In this document: one piece after another, positions 18,337 through 30,810 of the stretch
Position numbering within the stretch: position 1 is the first letter of the stretch
How the letters are laid out: every line of letters starts with the position of its first letter
Assembly: GCA_946803715.1 (NCBI GenBank)
Contig: CAMPET010000059.1
Span: 37,016 to 76,369 of the forward strand
Origin: Beroe ovata
Lineage: Eukaryota > Ctenophora > Nuda > Beroida > Beroidae
Reading direction: 5' to 3'
DNA: 39,354 bases
Notes under the pieces: generated by a model
Told to the model about the DNA's origin: nothing
The model's input: only the letters and a program-made list of their open reading frames with translations
Databases searched by the model: none
Translations under genes and position numbers: made by a program

Positions 18337-20600
18337 AATATAGACCTAAGAACAGGATTAGGTTTAGCGATATATTTCATCTCAAAAAATTCAAACAGGA
18401 GGAATGGGTTAGGAGATGAAAAATTGAAATAGCTAAGGTAAAATATTTTGGGCAGAATATACGAGCCAAACAAGCAGCTGTAAAGGGCGAAAATGCGTAA
18501 TTTAGAATGGAATGGGATGGTTAAGATGTCGAAGGAATATGATTTATGAATGCAGTGATAAAAAGAAAATTCTTATCATAGACGAGGGTAGGTATTTGCT
18601 AATGCACTGGATATTGAGGTCCTGCCCGTCCTACTATAGAATAGAATACAATCCGAACTGAGGTATTGGCTGGCAATACGCCAATTACACAAACAACACA
18701 CACCTCTAGGACGTGCAGCAGATAATGTAATTTTCATTCCTGTGGTCATGACAGAAGCCCCATGATCAACTCGTGTAATCCTACCCGTTTCCTGTTTCCT
18801 TTTCCTAAGATTTGGTCCTATTATAACGATTATAAGGTTGTTGTATCGTCTTGTTATTAGAAGAACATTTAGGGGCTAACAGCTACGCGAATCTCCTTTT
18901 GCTTGTCTTTTTTGGTCAAGGAAGATTTATTTGAGACCCGCAGATTGCGATTGATCACTTTTCACCACTCAATACAGTGGTATTTGATTGATAACGTGAC
19001 CCAAGCCCCCTGGTGTATAGGATTTGTTCTGAAAGCTGCCCCTAATATACCTAGGTACTAATTTTGCCTGCATGTCAAATATAATTCCAATGTCAATGAG
19101 ATGTGGAAGATTAATGTTATTTTACCATCAGATTTATAAGGCGTGGCATTTTTATCCAGTACTCTCACACACCATACCGGTGATCAATGTTATCATCATG
19201 TTTAGATTATTTAGGTTGATATGTTCTTCTGATATCAAATGTAGGTACCTATGGTTGTTTCCATGATACTGATAGATTGATTGTCGCCACTGAATCTATT
19301 GCAATTCATCCTCAAGACATTTGAAGCAACTGAACAAAAACTCACGCTGTGCAACTGCAAGCAGGAAGGCCAAGGAGACACTACTTCTACAGGATAGAAA
19401 ATTGCTTTAACTGGGCGTTTCGTAGATAGAGACTATGGCCATGAGTATAATAGGTGATGGTGTTCACTGTTCATAAGAACTTTTAGCAAGATAATGCAGT
19501 TCCACATAACTGACTCAAAGCATAGTTTCAAGCATAAACGTAAAGTGTGTGCAGCGCTATCAGTGTAATCAAGCTTATGATGGGTATAAAGAACTATACT
19601 ATAAAGCTAAAGTTGTGAGTGAAGGGGTAGAGAAAGATGCTAATGGATGTCTATTCATGTACCGAATACATTAGTATACATTCAATACATTGTACATTGT
19701 ATACATTAAATACATTGCACATTATAAAATGGGAACTTGGTTCCATTGTTTCGTTTCCGCGTTATTCAATTTGGCAGCTTTCCAATTTCAACACCCTAAC
19801 CCTTCATCTATTGGGTGTAGCAACATAATTACACACATCAGTCCCGTGACCAATTAAAACAAATAATTGCCAATTATATAACGCTGCCGTATGTCATACA
19901 TAGTTACAACAATGCGCCTACCGTTGCTCTGTACAGTGCACACGTCCATAACAATGCTAGTGCTGCTTCGTGTTTACAATTCACAATTACTATACCGAGT
20001 GTAGACCTACACACAGGCCTTTGTTTTGGTTAATGATCGATCATGATAATGCGAGTTCTTTCGAAAAAACGGGAACTTTTGGGTTTTGTCTGATTTTTGG
20101 TTCTTGTACTTCCGAATCCGATCTTGAAATTTCATTTTCATATGAATTACCCGAATAAGTGGAGGGAATTCGCCGATTGGGGAATAGTTAGTTCAGCGCA
20201 AAGTTTTTATACTCATCTACAAATTTGACGGTTCATCATTTCTGGCTTCAATTTTACGTTTTCGACTTTCGTCACTGTCTTGAAATCTTCTACATTTAAT
20301 TTTACCCAAGCGAAATATCAATTTACTCTGCAGAAGAAATTCAGTTTGAGGATGGATCATAGACAAAGAAAAGGGGGGTTAGGTAAATATGATAAAGGGG
20401 GTTGGATAAAATTTCATTGAAAATTTTTAGATATATTGAATTGAAGATGATCAAAACAGTTTAAAATCATTACAGAATTAGCTTAATATTCATATCTCAC
20501 TTCTTTTTGTGTTAGATCATAATTCAAATATAATAATCACAGAGGACTGTTTGAGTACACTGCAGTTTAAAAACTCACGCATTGAATTTCAGTTTTTCTC
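18337..20600. other. Intergenic region, no gene seen
   Basis: AT-rich. Short frames only, with no recognisable domain and no consistent splice chain found by eye. The left end should contain the PLPP promoter. Confidence 0.5.
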
Positions 20601-20644
20601 GAATTGCGGTGTTCGACAGACTTCAATTATTTTTCGAAAAGCGC

Positions 20645-20939
20645 TCTACTTTTTAGAAGTAGAACAAATGACGACAAGTTTTTTTCGTCACTTGTTCTAA
20701 GAACCGTTGTAGATCCCCTCATCTGTTAGTGTTCTTATCCCGCCCTTCCTAAGTCTATGAACTAAGAAGTCGAGCAGTTTTTTCATTTTTGGCGAGATTT
20801 TCAGGAAAGAGCAGCAGGGCCCACGGGTATCATGGCAGATACCCGTGGTCCCTAATAATATAGTTGCTGTGGGCCCTAACGTATCGTAGAGCCGTGGGTT
20901 CTTGAACCCAGACCACATGACAGTCCAAGTTTTGGACTG
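20645..20939. repeat. Cluster of hairpins
   Basis: Four inverted repeats in series: agaacaaatgac/gtcacttgttct (20661-20698, one mismatch); ccacgggtatc/gatacccgtgg (20821-20848, perfect 11 bp, extended by ggg/ccc to 20817-20852); tgggttc/gaaccca (20895-20910); cagtccaa/ttggactg (20921-20939). A gggccc occurs at 20817 and again at 20871. This could be a decayed foldback element or a structured RNA; the sequence does not decide. Confidence 0.6.
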
Positions 20940-21019
20940 ATTGTATTTCACTTTCATATGGAATACTTAGGCACTCGTACTGATAAATGGTGAGCATAGG
21001 ATAATGATTATATGTGTTG

Positions 21020-21330
21020 ACCAATAAGAAGTTAGGACAATGAGATGATGACCAATCGAATCACAGGATTTACACAGACCTCTTTTCCTCTCTTCTCTGA
21101 AGAAGCCTTGTTAAGACACACACATATGAAAATAAACTGTCCTGTTTATCCTATATGATACGAAAATGTACAAGATCGATGAAAATTGCTGTCTTCGTCT
21201 CCCTCTTGTAAGATATACAAATATAACGGACCAATCAAATGCAATAATGGCTCCCATCCCGACCAATTAGCACTCAGAGATAGTATCACGTGCGTTATGA
21301 TGACGTCACAAGGGGATGGAGAGGGGGAGG
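21020..21330. promoter_or_regulatory. Promoter-like patch with CCAAT, E-box and CRE
   Basis: Four CCAAT boxes, mostly as gaccaat (about 21021, 21051, 21230, 21261), a CACGTG at 21287-21292, a perfect CRE palindrome TGACGTCA at 21301-21308, and a G-rich block (gagggggagggaggg) just after. The grouping resembles a CpG-poor animal promoter, but no exon was identified on either side. Confidence 0.3.
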
Positions 21331-21479
21331 GAGGGAAGAGGCTAGGATTACCGTGTGTTCGATCTCTCTCCTCCTTCTCTCTTTCTATGCGATGTGAAGA
21401 CCATAATGTGTGTGTGTTTTGTGTAGTGCGTTGTTTAGTGTATATATTATGTAGGAAGAGAGCGCTTTTGTTCTAGGTG

Positions 21480-22905
21480 CTCGTTATTGTATTGTTCATA
21501 GTTTAGATGGAGTTAAGGTTCTGCCTCATTTACCAACGACTGGTTTTTGGCTTCATCTAAAATTCACTTAATTTTGTGCAAATTGAGAGCTAGAGAACGA
21601 ATAAAAATGATTTTCTTGCAAAGATTTCCTTGTAATTATGTCATTATAACTGCTGCTGTATACGAATGAACTTTTTTAGCTTACAATTTACTCGAGAGAA
21701 TAGTAGACTTGAGCTCTGCACAGTTTTCCTGCAAGTCTTTTCTCAGAGGAGCGAAGCTCTACAATATTTGCCGTACATATTATGACGTCATGATATAAAG
21801 CTGTGACACTTATTGATTATTTGTCAATGACGCATATTGACATAGTATCACTATCATATATAGTGTTAAACTGTTAACTGTAACTTGCAATAATATACTC
21901 AGTTACTAACTTTTGATAGGGGATAGTATATAAGTTACTTCGCTAGACACACCATGATTACATTTACACATCAAAGCCACGCCCCATATTTACTAGGTTA
22001 TCTTTATAGAGCACCACCATAGGTATTTGAAATTGAATTCAAGACCTTGAAACTTTAACTATACGGATACCTTCTCATTTTTTCAATTTTTGGTTTTCAA
22101 ATTGCCCCAGAGTCAAATTCTTGGTAACATATCGCCTGGATTTATACTGAGCTAATTGTAAAAGTCATTCATTGATCCAAGCTTCCTTCATCAAATAGAA
22201 GTGATCAAATTGAACTGAAGTTTTGCACTACAGTGATCGACTCAAAGTCACCCCCGCATCGATTATCACGGTGATTTACACTCCTACGGGCAGCATATTT
22301 TCGACTGCCACGATCAGCAGTGGACACATGCATTGCAGCGCGTTGACATCCCCAATTTAGATCATATATTGTGGTATGTATGACCGTGTAGATTTTTATA
22401 TGAGCTTCCCGACCAGTGTATGAGTCGGTTACTGCAGCTGTGGTCTTGTGTTTATCTTACGCTTTGTCAATCATCGTTTAGTAAAGCCTTGCTTATATAG
22501 TGTTCTGACATGTTTGCTAAATACAATATCAGTTTGTTAGGATGAGGTTGTCGTCAAAACCAGCAATCATTATTTTTTGGCGTTTTTCAAATAACTCCTT
22601 TTTGAAAATGGGTCTTTTTCATTTTTGAGCAGCTCTATGCCGCACTTTCATTCATTTTATGTGTACTTTAACTTAGTCACACAAGAGTCCAAAACTTGAA
22701 ATACTTCGCGATCAGCTTACAAAATGAAAACTGACCCTCATACCCTTATAAACACACTGACACAAGCAGCTTGCGGTACTCACACACTGACACACTCATA
22801 CCAACACTCACACCCTCACTGACAGTACGGTACTCACGTATGTCACTGCCAACCACACTTTGACTGATGACAGATTTTCGCGCCAAACATGTTCACACAC
22901 ATACA

Positions 22906-22948
<43 letters not shown>

Positions 22949-24117
22949 NCACACACACACACACACATCCTATAGCTAATTGCACGTAAATTTGAGTATC
23001 GCGAGTACACTTTATTTTCCTCCTAAATAAACCATGAATTGAGCACTAGGCCGGGTACTTAAATGAATAATTGAAATTCGAATACGGAGTTCAGTTTCAC
23101 CGAATTTCCGAAAGAAAATGTGTCCTGCGTCATGCTTGTAGAGGAGAAATAGTGACGCCATTATCTACTTCACACACCATTAGCCATGGCATGGCATGCA
23201 AGGACAAGAGACGTGATGCATTTTCCAGCATTCATACGTATATTGTAGAACAACTCATATTTTTGTGCGCAGCGTGAATCTATAGTTTTTGTCTGTGAAT
23301 GGTGTCTCACACGCCACTATAACTGCTTGCCAATGCAGAATTTTGTCTCCTTGCAAGTATTACAAAGTCCACAGCTGATAGCGAGTTGTAGAAATATAGA
23401 CATCATTTTTGCTCTTTTATCGCGTTTTTACTAGGGCGATATAAAACTATTCCTTGTGCTTCATAAGATTAAGAAATTCGTTGTTAACCTTGTCAATGCT
23501 TCTTTTTGTGACTTTGGAAGAAAGACAAGGAGTCTACTACGATTTCATGTACCTGCACGCATTTTTGCGCATCGTATCATACAAATTCTAAGATTTAAGC
23601 ACCTAGACTGCATAATTTCGGTCATTACAATTACATAGTCTTCAACCGCCTTGCAACAAATTGTAAGTGTCTTGCAGTGGGGAAACGCTCGCTGAATAGG
23701 TACTACTAACATTCTCAGGAGATCCTATGAAAACGCAAAAGCCTAATTGCCAATGAACCGATTCAAACTCTTATATTTCCTTCATTTGTTGCCACTATAA
23801 CTATGGTAGGGACAATCAGGTCAGGGTTTTTATTCATGCATTTCATCATGCATTCAACGTTATTTTTTAAAATTTCCCCGATTTTGCTAACTTGATTTCG
23901 CCGATTATAAATTGGATTAATATTTGCCATATTATAATAAGCGTCTAGTATGTAATTTTGTGAAAAATAATGTTTCAGTATTTGATTACTTGTCTCGATT
24001 GTGGTGACTGCTGAGCGCAGCTAGTTTACTTTGCATTTTCCAGGACATTCATTGTCTTGGACTCCGGCACCATTTTATTTGCTCTAAGATGAACCTTTGA
24101 CACAATTTGACCATCCG
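21480..24117. other. Intergenic region, no gene seen
   Basis: AT-rich, without a recognisable exon chain. It contains the (CA)n tract at 22895-22968. Confidence 0.5.
22895..22968. repeat. (CA)n microsatellite with an N at 22949
   Basis: Nearly pure CA dinucleotide run, preceded by looser cacac-rich DNA from 22760. Confidence 0.97.
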
Positions 24118-24247
24118 CCCTTGACACCACTTTCCCCTTGACACCACTTTCCCCTTGACACCACTTTCCCCTTGACACCACTTTCCCTTTGACACCGCAT
24201 TCCCCTTGACACCAGTTTCACCTGACACCACTTTCATTTGACACCAC
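24118..24247. repeat. 18-bp minisatellite
   Basis: About seven units of ttgacaccactttcccct, the first four nearly identical and the rest diverging (gcattcccc, agtttcacc, actttcatt). The core ttgacaccact is shared with the PLPP intron 2 array. Confidence 0.93.
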
Positions 24248-25195
24248 TAACTAGGTTTATTTTAAAACTTGTACAACTGAAACAAAAGAATGAGAAATTT
24301 AGAATTATTGCAGTTATCTTTTCTAGAATCTCAATTTATGTCCTTGTATCTCAATATTCCCCATTTCGAATAGGCTGCTCTGTTGACTTTGCTTCGGAGC
24401 TGCGTGTTTTTCGCTATAACATTTTCCAAGAAATTGAGAAAATTCGCTCAAGTGACACAAAAATTATCGAAATTTTCACGTTTTTATCTAATTTTGTTGT
24501 TGAGGAGTCGTGCCGTTTTTATCCCAAATTTTCCTCCCAAATTAGAATATCGCTCGGTTTTATTTCATCCAATATCACATCCTTCTGCAACCAATAGGCA
24601 ATAGGAACCTACATAATTGGATTTTTGGACCCGTTATGAATTGTATTGTGCCCTCTGATATACACGTGTAATTTGCTGGGAAGTGGCCAAGTGTGATAAC
24701 CCGCAATCCTCTAAGAATTCCGGGAATTTAATCCGGGCGACAATTATTATATACGAACTCCAGGTGCGGCTACGTCGTACGTTTCGTACGGTGTGATTAT
24801 ATTACCTGAGTTGGATCGTGATCGATCGGGAATATTTTTTTCTTACCTTACAAAGATGTACCTACACAATACACACCTTATGATATTTATCAATCCATCG
24901 AAAATTCACTGAATGCATTTTCAAATTTTACGCCGCTTACGTGTTTTCTAACACGGAATTTCAAACTGAAGTGACCCATCAAGGCCCAAACAATAAGCAA
25001 CCATTTGGCACCAAGCCAGCATCACAACATCACATCATGACGTCGAAAGTGACGTTTATTATTCATCTGTTTGATATGACGGTTACTCAGGGTACATATG
25101 TACACGGTCGCATCCCTACAATTTCATGTGGCAATGACTTATGCGAGATGAGTTGATGAAATCTGTGTATTCGTCGTATACACAGAGTTTGGGGT

Positions 25196-25226
<31 letters not shown>

Positions 25227-25682
25227 TTGTGAGCCGATAATTTCTTTATTGGTGTTTCGTATTATTTGCTGTGATCTTGTCATTTAATCTTATCTCAGTT
25301 GCGATTTCAATGCTTGTTGTCGTAGAATTTCAGAAAAGAGCGTATATTGTGCATCAGTGTATTGTATACCTATAATGTATGTACAATGTGCACTCAGATT
25401 GTATAAAACAACATACACGCAATGTACAATGTACATTGTACGTTTATGACGTATACACTATACATAGCTTATCGCATGTCATACACTTTGGTTTGTTGGA
25501 GTTTGCGTATTTGTTTATGACCGTTAAACATAGCCATCTTGATTGAATCACGTCCTGGATAATTACTTCACAGTATCTAATCACTATACTTTAATCAGGC
25601 TGTAATTACAGTCACAAGATATTGTACTTGCCAATTATACACTGGGAAATTAGTAGGAACCGGATAGATATTGCTCGCACGC

Positions 25683-25715
<33 letters not shown>

Positions 25716-27836
25716 GCTGTGGTATCTTTGTCATCAAGAGATTTGATTTGTGGTCAAGGTGTGTATGGATTTCGTGGTCAAAGAGTATATTGTGTATCAT
25801 GTGTGTTTGTATGTCTGTGTCTGTGTTTGTGTACGTAATAGTCCGTGTCTGTGTGTGCGTGTCTGTGTGCGTGTCTGTGTCACTAATTTATTGTAGCAAC
25901 TAGCATGCACAATCACATACACTTCCCAGTCAAATTTGTACCAGGGAAATTAAGAAGCATACCTAGTGTCTAGAGCAAGAGAGAGGGGGGAGAGGAGGGG
26001 AAGTGTTTGCAATGATATGCTTCTTTAATCTGTACGTGTGCTTTTGTTTGTCATGATCCAGATTAGGTTTCAGGCATTGTTTCTTTTTACTTCGTTCCTT
26101 TCATTGAACAATGACCCCATTTTGTTGTTGCTTGTTTCCTTTTTGCAATGATTCGGCAATTCTTAGATCTCAATGAGGTTCCTAAATCCCAAAATCTTTG
26201 ACATTGTATTTGTAGCCATGAAGTCTGTCAGAAGAATAATTTGACCTCTGTACATCATATTCCAGTGTTTAAACGCAATAGTACTAACACAAAAAAGCCA
26301 GCTACAAAATTCTCTCTTCTCTCTGGAAGTTCCCCTTCCATTTCACTTATATCATGAACGAATATCACATATATCTGAGATATATTCTATATTGCGGCTA
26401 CCTAGCGACTATGTTAATAGCTCATTAGGAAACGTGCTTCGGTCCATATCACACTGATTTCAGTTGTTTCGTGACGTCACCTCCAACTAGATGAGTAATA
26501 CGTTCTCTTTCCATTTGAAGCTTACATTCAATAGTTCCTATCCGGATAACAAGAAGTCATATATTTCGTGTTTTCGTGCCTTCTAGCAGTGAAATTCCAA
26601 ATTAAATTTAACCGTTTTTCCTTTAATACTAATATCCAAACTTGAAAACTGGCAAATTTTATAGCGGAGCTGTTTTGTTTTGTTCGTCTCATAAAAGTAC
26701 AATCACTTTTCTCTCCAAGAGTTATAGTTCACACGAGGTGTACAATGGCAATTTTCTTCATATCTCTTTCGCAGAATGAGCGCGCGTATTTGAACACCTG
26801 TTTTCCAACCGGCTAATTATGGGAGCACTAGAGACACTAGCAAACACACACACACAAACACACACGGTGAGCAGTGAGCTTTTCAAAGAGAGCCGATTTT
26901 CAATTTCTTCGTACCACCTACTCTGCCCTAGATCGACCCCTGCCGTTTTGACCATAATAACACGTTTACCTTGTTCCTACAAACCTAAAATTAGACCGAA
27001 CCTGCAGAACTTAGATTCATATACGTCCAAAACAAATTTTTCTCAGGAAATTGCTATCCGCGAAATTGTTAATTCGACACCTGACACTTTCGTATGATCT
27101 GCAAATTTCCGCACTGCCGCGAATAATCTATCATCTAGGCTCGAGTAGCGTCAGAATCATATGAGGCCTGGATATTCAAATACATTCTCGAGGATGTGAC
27201 AGTTGCGTCTCATCGTCTCAATTGATTATATAACACGGAATTCAGTTTAGCAGCAGCATTATATTTCTCTTATGCTCAGTTCATTGATGATCTCGACTAA
27301 TATTTAGAAGAAAATGTTCATTTTGACTTTGAGTAGTTTTCGAGTGTCGAATATGATGCGTTTTGTGAAAATCTGATGGATTCTTGAAACCGACAATCTG
27401 GTCTTTAACGTATTTTGGGTGTGGATCATGCAATTTATCGTATTAGGTGGAACTAAACTTAGGAGGAAAATAGCAAGTATTTTCAACAGATGTAGCCCCC
27501 GTAGATACTTTAAAAAGTGTACTCGTTCACAATTATAACTTTACTGTGACTTAACTGTGACATTTTCTACTTCCATGGTTTTGACTTTCAGTAGGCGTGG
27601 TGCCAGAAAGTCGGCAATTGGGTATGGAATGATCTAGCGAACACCTGTGTAGGGTCAAATTTCTACAGCGGAACTTCTTTCTTTAATGATACGATATCTT
27701 GCTACCAAGAAATTCTACTTTTTCCATGGAAATATTTGCGATAAAAAACGCTAATCGTCTCATTAGATAATGACATTAAGTGTGTACAAAGACACTTTCT
27801 CAACTTTTGTATTGAAATGTAGTACATTTGTTTCTA

Positions 27837-27945
27837 CTTGTGTGTGTGTGTGTGTATGTGTGTGTTTGTCTCTGTTTGTGTTTGTGTACTGCGTGTGTGT
27901 GTGTACTGCGTGTGTGTGTGGCTGTGTGGGTGTGTGCGAGCAATG
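27837..27945. repeat. (TG)n-rich microsatellite
   Basis: tgtgtgtg runs with tttgtctctg and gtgtactgcg interruptions. The cysteine/valine-rich frames across it are artefacts. Confidence 0.9.
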
Positions 27946-29077
27946 TAGTAGAAAATGAACTTTTATGTTTTCCAAGCCGCGCGTTGACCGCTATAAATGT
28001 TTGTCCCCGGTACTGTCACTGAACTGTCGTTGTCGGTAATCATTTCCCGCCTGATTTTTACGATTTCTCTGACACGCTGATGAAAACTGAGGTACTTACT
28101 GCACTTTGTTTATTTGTGAGCTTTCCGGCCGTGTATCAAGTTTCAGTGTTTTTGACCGTCAAATTGACGCACCAGTTTTAAACACCGCGACAGTTTGTTT
28201 TGGTCTGTGATTCCACATGTAGACTTTGACATATGTGACAGAAGTTCAAGTACGTCTTTAGTTTCCGAATGATAGTCCAAAAAGAATTTGACTCTCGAAA
28301 ATGGACTTCAACCCGATTCCGATCCTGTCACCATCCCCTTCTCGTTAATCGAACCTCTACTTACTGATTTGCACGTGCAAGAATGCACATTTGACCAAGA
28401 CTGATATTTCAACACTGACGCACTGCACTTAAGGCAATCCTGGTTAATGACTGTAACTATGGTTAGAGGGCGAACAATTTCATGATTATCACTAAGCGAT
28501 GTACATTGAGACCATCTACAATCAGACATCGTACATAGTAGAGTGCACATATTCTTACTTCATTAGGTTCTTGCTGGATGATAATATAGTGAACTTGAGT
28601 TGTAGGTAACTGTGCTTGCGGTAGAGTGAGAGACATTACTATATGATCGCTTCGATGATTCTGCCTTTTTTATTACACGAAGGTCGAGCTCTTTCATGAA
28701 AAATGAGCAAAATTCCTTTACATCGATTGAGATAGCCGATAAATGCGCTTGACATAGATTCCATATTAATTACACATGGATTATCATCTCGAATCAAACA
28801 TCGGAATGCTTTCTTCCACGACTTATTACGTACTTAAACTATGGTTTCATGTTAAATCATAATCGCTAAAACACATTAACGTTAGAACACATACTTAAGC
28901 TTGTATCTGAGTTCAGTAACCTTGCCTTTACGGTATAATTGTCAATTACACACGGGCCAATAGAATTATCGGTAAATTGGACACTTTAATTACTCTACTA
29001 TAACGCTAACGTTGAGCGAATACCATTGTAATTCACATGCACATATTCGTACCGAATATAATCAATACGCTTGGCAT

Positions 29078-29082
<5 letters not shown>

Positions 29083-29108
<26 letters not shown>

Positions 29109-29215
29109 NNNNNNNNNNNNNTGTGTGTGGGTGTGTGTGTGTGTTTGTGTGTGTGTGTGTTTGTGTGTGTTTGTGTGTGCTTGGGTGTATACGTGTGCGT
29201 GCGTGCGTGTGACTC
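29083..29215. repeat. (TG)n microsatellite with a 13-base N run
   Basis: The TG tract is interrupted by Ns at 29109-29121, a sequencing or assembly gap in the repeat, so its true length is unknown. Confidence 0.95.
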
Positions 29216-29530
29216 TGTATGTCATACTGTCAGCAGTAACAAGTCCAATTATCAGATTGCCAGATATTGCCAGTGTTTGTACAGATAGTTCTTGCCGCCT
29301 GCGGTGTTTGACTATTATAAGCTTGACACTGTCAATGCGACAATTTTGTCATAACTTGAGCTGCCGTTTCTCGATATAAGACTCCTTTTAACGTCTTGAG
29401 AGACGCATTATCTGTTTGACTAAGTATTTCTTAAGCATCAGGAGACGTGAAATTTCAGATCCAAGCTTTTTCTCAAAGGCCAAGTTCACTGGATACGTCT
29501 CGGTTAATCATTATTTTTCTCGTAGGCACA

Positions 29531-30810
29531 ATGTCCAATTACCAGGGTGGTAAAGAGTGGGGGCTAAAACTGAGCCAGCGGGAAAAGGAGCTGGACGACA
29601 TCAACAAGCAATTCTTATCGAGTGGCAGCTACGACCATGTCAGTTGTGCACTTTTTATGATCATCACTTTTTCTGTTCGTTTGGTTTGGGGGCGATTGAA
29701 TTTCACTGCGTTCAATCGGGGGAAGAAATTTTGGGAGTAAATATTTTCCGAGTTTCAGACCTCAAATTTTCGTATTAGTTTGAAGTTCAAACTCCCTTCT
29801 CTCGCAGGAAGACGATTTGGAAGGGAAGTTGCAGGAATACAAAGCCAAGTTCATCAAATTTGATGAAGATTGTTCTGGAGACATTGATGAAATGGAGATG
29901 AAGAGAATGCTGGAAAAGTAGGTCTTATCCGTAATTTTTGGAAAATTGCCAAAACGTGTTAAATCTTTTAAATCGATCTGTAATTCAACAGCATGCTGTC
30001 TACATGATTATGAACAATTCGACATACTTTCGAAGTAGACATGTGTGGTAATTATGGAGTCTCTCCACTTTACGACAGAATTCATAATTGAATTATCTCG
30101 TCGATCATATTGCGACAATGGAATGTGCATATTTGGATAAGTAAGAGTCCAGCACGGATTCGGGAAAAAGTTACGGTTCTTACGAAATTAAGGGCAAAAT
30201 TTGCGCAAAATTAATTTATAGGTTGACGGAACAGGATGTTCATATCAACGTTTCCGTGGATTAACGAATTACAATTAGCCAATTTCGGTGAAATTGAAAA
30301 ATATCGAATGATTAGGTCAAATTGTAACAGACGGCTAGTAGGGAAGAAAAGCAGTATCATGCAAAGATGATCAATTCTAAAGTGCCGAGTTTTCTTTTCA
30401 TGCTAGAAAAAGACAAGAAAATGAAACCAGCTAACCCCAAACACTCAGGCTGGGACAACCTAAAACTCACATGGAGATCGTCAAGATGATCAAACAGGTG
30501 GATACAACGAACAAGGGAACAATTTCGTACGCCGACTTCCTCGTTATGATGCTGGGCGGCAAAAACTCGGTGCTGCGAACAATCCTCATGTTCGAAACCA
30601 TGGCAAAACCTAAGGAGAGGGCACAGGGTTAGTGTGAAAACGTAACTTTTAATGTGTTCTAAAAGCAAAATGTTGAATGTCATTAGTGAATTGGTTAAAC
30701 AAGAAATTGGTTAAACAAGAAATTGACTCATTTCATATTCAGGTATCGCCAAAAAGAAAAGTCTCGCAGATCTTGGAATCAGGCCCGATATGGCTCAACA
30801 TCTCGGTTAA
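29531..30810 (+). CDS. AIF1: Allograft inflammatory factor 1 (AIF1/IBA1), complete
   Basis: Small EF-hand, actin-bundling protein of macrophage-like and phagocytic cells in animals. Exons 29531-29638, 29808-29917, 30449-30627, 30743-30810 give 154 aa, against about 147-150 in vertebrates, with all phases matching. It begins MSNYQGGKEW, close to the family N-terminus. EF-hand 1 has a canonical loop at 55-66 (DEDCSGDIDEME). EF-hand 2, at 91-102 (DTTNKGTISYAD), ends in Asp rather than Glu and should bind calcium weakly. The conserved LEKLGxPKTH linker (71-80) and YADFLVMMLG (100-109) are clear. The C-terminal tail differs from vertebrates. An acceptor-like tttttctcgtag lies 5 nt before the ATG, so the 5' UTR is spliced or a leader is added. 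Confidence 0.96.

Larger units (their letters stand above)
24248..29530. other. Long intergenic region, no gene seen
   Basis: About 5 kb, AT-rich, without supportable exons. It has microsatellites at 25198-25231, 25683-25712, 25800-25880, 26844-26866, 27837-27945 and 29083-29215, and an 18-bp perfect palindrome gtacaatgtacattgtac at 25424-25441. The right end should include the AIF1 promoter. The 119-codon frame at 24238 is low-complexity and unsupported. Confidence 0.5.

Noticed and set aside
19270-19385. Minus-strand signal-peptide-like exon (VSLAFLLAVAQ) with a GTGAGT donor
   Set aside because: No in-frame ATG before an upstream stop, and no partner exon found.
20697-20957. 86-codon minus-strand frame
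   Set aside because: Lies over the hairpin cluster; its content is explained by the inverted repeats.
24118-24247. Possible CRISPR array
   Set aside because: Direct 18-bp units without spacers in an animal genome; it is a minisatellite.
24238-24597. 119-codon plus-strand frame
   Set aside because: No recognisable motif, AT-driven composition, no splice partners, and overlaps the end of a minisatellite.
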